Below are positions 61,934 to 64,000 of a stretch of DNA of 64,000 nucleotides, piece by piece (the stretch's first letter is position 1; every line of letters starts with the position of its first letter). The notes under the pieces were generated by a model that saw nothing but the letters and a program-made list of their open reading frames with translations, made no database searches and was not told the DNA's origin. Position numbers and translations under genes: made by a program. This DNA comes from Streptomyces sp. R33 (GTDB lineage Bacteria > Actinomycetota > Actinomycetes > Streptomycetales > Streptomycetaceae), in contig NZ_CP165727.1 of the NCBI RefSeq assembly GCF_041200175.1, positions 5,521,501-5,585,500 on the forward strand. The letters are read 5' to 3'.

Positions 61934-62320
61934 GTGACGACGATCTACGGGCTCGACGGCCGCCGGGTCGGGGGGCTCGAGGACTTCTGGACGGTGGTCG
62001 GCGAAGCCGTCCACGGGACCGGGGGCTATTTCGGGCGGAACCTCGACTCCCTCCACGACTGCCTCCGGGGCGGCTTCGGAACCCCCGACGACGGTGACTT
62101 CGCGATCGAGTGGCGCGACCACGAGGCGGCCCGGCGGGCGCTCGGCCACCCCGAGACCGTGCGCTACCTCGAAGGGGTGCTCACGCGCTGTCACCCGACG
62201 AACCGCGAGCGCGTCGCAGACGAGCTGGCACGGGCGCGCGCGGGCCGCGGCCCCACGCTGTTTCGACTTCCTGACGGAGATCTTCGAGGGGCAGGTCCGG
62301 GCGCCCTCCGCCTCCGCTGA
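61934..62320 (+). CDS. barstar-family protein, C-terminus probably frameshifted
   Basis: A 128-residue barstar-type ribonuclease-inhibitor homologue: TTIYGLDGRRVGGLEDFWTV, AVHGTGGYFGRNLDSLHDCL and RGGFGTPDDGDFAIEWRDHE (the helix-2 Asp-rich inhibitory face). No barnase-like gene is beside it. Near 62261 the in-frame reading becomes LFRLPDGDLRG, whereas deleting one T from TTT gives LFDFLTEIFEGQ, the expected family C-terminus; so a one-base insertion or sequencing error is likely. The start is uncertain: GTG 61934 has AGGAG only 1 nt away, and TTG 61907 is in frame. Confidence 0.7.
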   Translation: MTTIYGLDGRRVGGLEDFWTVVGEAVHGTGGYFGRNLDSLHDCLRGGFGTPDDGDFAIEWRDHEAARRALGHPETVRYLEGVLTRCHPTNRERVADELARARAGRGPTLFRLPDGDLRGAGPGALRLR

Positions 62321-62436
62321 CCTGCCCGAAGGCCCTCCGCAGGGCCGCCCCCGCCGGGGTGCCCGGAGCCATACGGGTTTCCCCCAGGGGGGATGGACGT
62401 ACGGCAAGGTGGGGCGTTACTGGCCATCGGACGACG

Positions 62437-62517
62437 AAAACCGCCCCCCACCTGCGACGGAACCGCGAGCCGGGGGCCGTCTCATGCCGCCTGGGCCGTC
62501 TGTGGGCCGTCGAGCGC
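62437..62517 (+). repeat. imperfect ~80-bp direct repeat, copy 1
   Basis: Starts AAAACCGCCCCCCACCTG and includes GTCTCATGCCGC. It aligns along its whole length with 63714-63793 (one 1-nt gap and scattered substitutions). The two copies flank the PRC-barrel gene in the same orientation. Confidence 0.85.
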
Positions 62518-62601
62518 CTCACCGGGCCGCTTCGGCACGCTGTTGACCGCCTTCCGGGTCCGCCTCTCGCCGCTCGGTCCGTCCAGTTACGTTCACCGCT
62601 C

Positions 62602-63417
62602 TTAGGGAGCCACGTACATACGGAGCCGTGCTCGCCCTGTACCAGGTTGTTCCGTGCCGGCGCGCCCCTGTTCCTCGGAGTCTGCCGTCGCCTCACTCCG
62701 TTCGGAGCTGTCAGATCGGGCAGGCGCTGTTCCGCCGCGGGCGATGCCTGAGGCGGTGGTGTCGTCGTAACCGGACTGGGGCGCGCTGGTGTCGACGTCT
62801 TCTTTGCCACTGCGGGCGATGCCTGAGGCGGTGGTGTCGTCGTAACCGGACTGGGGCGCGCTGGTGTCGACGTCCTCTTTGCCGCCGCGGGCGATGCCTG
62901 AGGCGGTGGTGTTGTCGTAACCGGACTGGGGCGCGCTGGTGTCGACGTCCTCTTTGCCACTGCGGGCGATGCCCGAGGCGGTCGTGTCGTCGTAGCGGAG
63001 CGAGGCCTCTGCAGTGGAGGCGTCCGTGACGGCCCGGGAGTCAGCAGCGCGGGTCCGTCCGCCCTGGCCGGGCTGGCTGGCCTGCTGCCCGCCGTCCTCC
63101 CATTTGATGCCGTAGTGCTCGTAGAGGCGGTGTTCCTCGTCGGCTGAGAGGGCGCCCCCGGCGTCGACGTCGGCGTTGGGGGCCTCTTTGACCGTGTCCT
63201 TGGCGTAGGGAACCTCGAGGTGCTCCTCGACCATGGTGGCCTCGCGGAGGGGAACGAAAGATTCCCTGGCGCCGAACAGACCCGTCTTGACGCTGACCCA
63301 TTCGGGCTGGCCGGTGACAGCATCGAGGAAGACATGTTTGGCATCGCCGATCTTGTTTCCATCGGCGTCATGGACCGAGTGGTCCAACACGGTGGCAATC
63401 TGTACCTGAGTGATCAT
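62602..63417 (-). CDS. PRC-barrel protein with 25-residue tandem repeats
   Basis: A 271-residue protein. The N-terminal PRC-barrel (about residues 5-80: DHSVHDADGNKIGDAKHVFL, PEWVSVKTGLFGARESFVPL) leads to a short helix with LSADEEHRLYEHYGIKW, and then a disordered region with three full and one partial copies of a 25-residue unit beginning YDDTTASGIAR and continuing SGKEDVDTSAPQSG. The tail is Glu/Arg-rich. ATG 63417 has AGGAGG at 9 nt. PRC-barrel proteins occur in RNA-processing, photosynthetic and stress contexts; the function of this Streptomyces form is unknown. The repeat copies are almost identical at the DNA level, so copy number may vary. Confidence 0.78.
   Translation of the reverse strand: MITQVQIATVLDHSVHDADGNKIGDAKHVFLDAVTGQPEWVSVKTGLFGARESFVPLREATMVEEHLEVPYAKDTVKEAPNADVDAGGALSADEEHRLYEHYGIKWEDGGQQASQPGQGGRTRAADSRAVTDASTAEASLRYDDTTASGIARSGKEDVDTSAPQSGYDNTTASGIARGGKEDVDTSAPQSGYDDTTASGIARSGKEDVDTSAPQSGYDDTTASGIARGGTAPARSDSSERSEATADSEEQGRAGTEQPGTGRARLRMYVAP
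62741..63000 (-). repeat. 75-bp tandem coding repeats in the PRC-barrel gene
   Basis: Units begin at 62741, 62816, 62891 and (partial) 62966, exactly 75 bp apart, each starting GCGATGCC on the plus strand. The unit is a multiple of three, so it expands or contracts in frame. Confidence 0.95.
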
Positions 63418-63713
63418 CTCGGTGCCTCCTGCCCACGCGGTCAGCGTCTCGCCTAAGCGGGAGGAATCGCGCGGAAGCACGCTTGAAGGACCTTCCTTCC
63501 CATATTGGTCGGGTTTCCGGAGTCCCGCTACCGCCCGCGCTTTCCGCCCCACGCAGGCATCCCCGGCCGACGGGGAGCGACGGGAACAGGATCCGTTCCG
63601 GGCCGTCCGTGGGCCCTCGAAGGGCCTCCAGCAGCTACCGACGAACGCCCAACGGTGACCAAAGGGTGAGACCCGCCCCAGGGTCCCAGGTCGGGGGCGC
63701 TGACCGTACGCGT
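63418..63713. other. upstream region of the PRC-barrel gene, no supported gene
   Basis: Only short overlapping frames. It holds the promoter of the minus-strand PRC-barrel gene. The segment near 63600-63630 (CCGTCCGTGGGCCCTCGAAG) loosely resembles part of the flanking direct repeat and may be a third, eroded copy. Confidence 0.45.
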
Positions 63714-63793
63714 AAAACCGCCTCCCACCCGCGGCGGAACCGCGAGCAGGGGGCGTCTCATGCCGCTTGGGTCGTCTCTGGGCCGTCAGACGC
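63714..63793 (+). repeat. imperfect ~80-bp direct repeat, copy 2
   Basis: Starts AAAACCGCCTCCCACCCG and includes GTCTCATGCCGC. Pairs with 62437-62517 in direct orientation. Confidence 0.85.
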
Positions 63794-63958
63794 GGTACCG
63801 GGTCCCTTGAGGACCGTGAGGACCTTGCGAGCCGTGCACCGGCACTCGCGGACCGTGCCCGCGCGACCGACGACCCGATGGAGATCCATCGACTCTCGCA
63901 GGAGGGCGGCGCGGCCCTGCTAGCCGAAGTGGAGGCAGCGCTGAGCGCGCGTGCGTGA
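63767..63958 (+). CDS. possible 63-residue protein, unknown
   Basis: An open frame beginning inside repeat copy 2 and ending at TGA 63958. Its second half (TDDPMEIHRLSQEGGAALLA then EVEAALSARA) has a helical, charged look and good codon bias, while the first half comes from repeat DNA. ATG 63878 would give a shorter product. No ribosome site or family recognised. Confidence 0.25.
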   Translation: MGRLWAVRRGTGSLEDREDLASRAPALADRARATDDPMEIHRLSQEGGAALLAEVEAALSARA

Positions 63959-64000
63959 GTACCTCGCGATCAAGGCATCGGAGGAACGGTCGATGCAGTG

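Noticed and set aside
62741..63000. CRISPR-like regular repeat spacing
   Set aside because: Repeats are contiguous, 75 bp, in frame within a protein gene, with no unique spacers and no cas genes.

Overview
The window is high-G+C DNA with the start-codon usage (many GTG, a few TTG), GGAGG-type ribosome sites and gene families of a Streptomyces chromosome. The gene content (branched-chain acyl-CoA carboxylase, inositol catabolism, dynA-dynB-ssbB, secreted S37 and PLA2 enzymes, TQXA surface protein) points to a core-chromosome region rather than an arm. No CRISPR array, rRNA or biosynthetic gene cluster is visible.

Layout. 1-7255: acyl-CoA catabolism (carboxyltransferase accD1, divergent TetR, phosphatase-like protein, SDR plus divergent MarR, small membrane protein, thioesterase II, acyl-CoA dehydrogenase). 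7425-12889: small secreted protein, PucR regulator divergent from agmatinase and a TPP enzyme, then a UTRA-domain protein without a DNA-binding domain. 13058-19550: a fused double ABC exporter, small membrane and secreted proteins, a secreted S37 tripeptidyl aminopeptidase. 19622-28209: Tat-exported GH3 hexosaminidase, LysR/EamA pair, GNAT, RecD2 helicase, citrate synthase. 28591-34832: CopA/CopZ behind a CsoR-type operator, TetR/MMPL exporter pair with twin operators, small HTH protein. 35091-42322: divergent myo-inositol catabolic genes (dehydrogenase and isomerase on minus; iolC-iolB-iolD-mmsA on plus with overlapping stops and starts). 42423-46337: an actinobacterial WxL-like/DUF916 surface pair and a subtilisin. 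46531-50892: GNAT, Sfp-type PPTase, alpha/beta hydrolase, secreted phospholipase A2, methyltransferase.

50944-54260 is the one clearly foreign and decaying stretch: a frameshifted conserved gene, two A+T-richer membrane-protein genes, a GNAT fragment, an IS5-type transposase fragment and the C-terminal end of a tyrosine recombinase, all on the 3' side of tRNA-Arg(UCU). I read it as the scar of an integrative element that used this tRNA as its attachment site.

54659-58696 is the sporulation-division cluster dynA-dynB (dynamin-like GTPases) followed by an ssbB-like gene, with a 22-bp tandem repeat between dynB and ssbB. 58765-64000 holds a TQXA-type wall protein that has lost its thioester cysteine, a PAP2-diacylglycerol-kinase fusion, a frameshifted barstar homologue, and a PRC-barrel protein with a 25-residue tandem repeat, flanked by an imperfect direct repeat of about 80 bp.

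No computation was run: family calls rest on recognisable motifs, and promoter, operator and terminator calls on inspection only.
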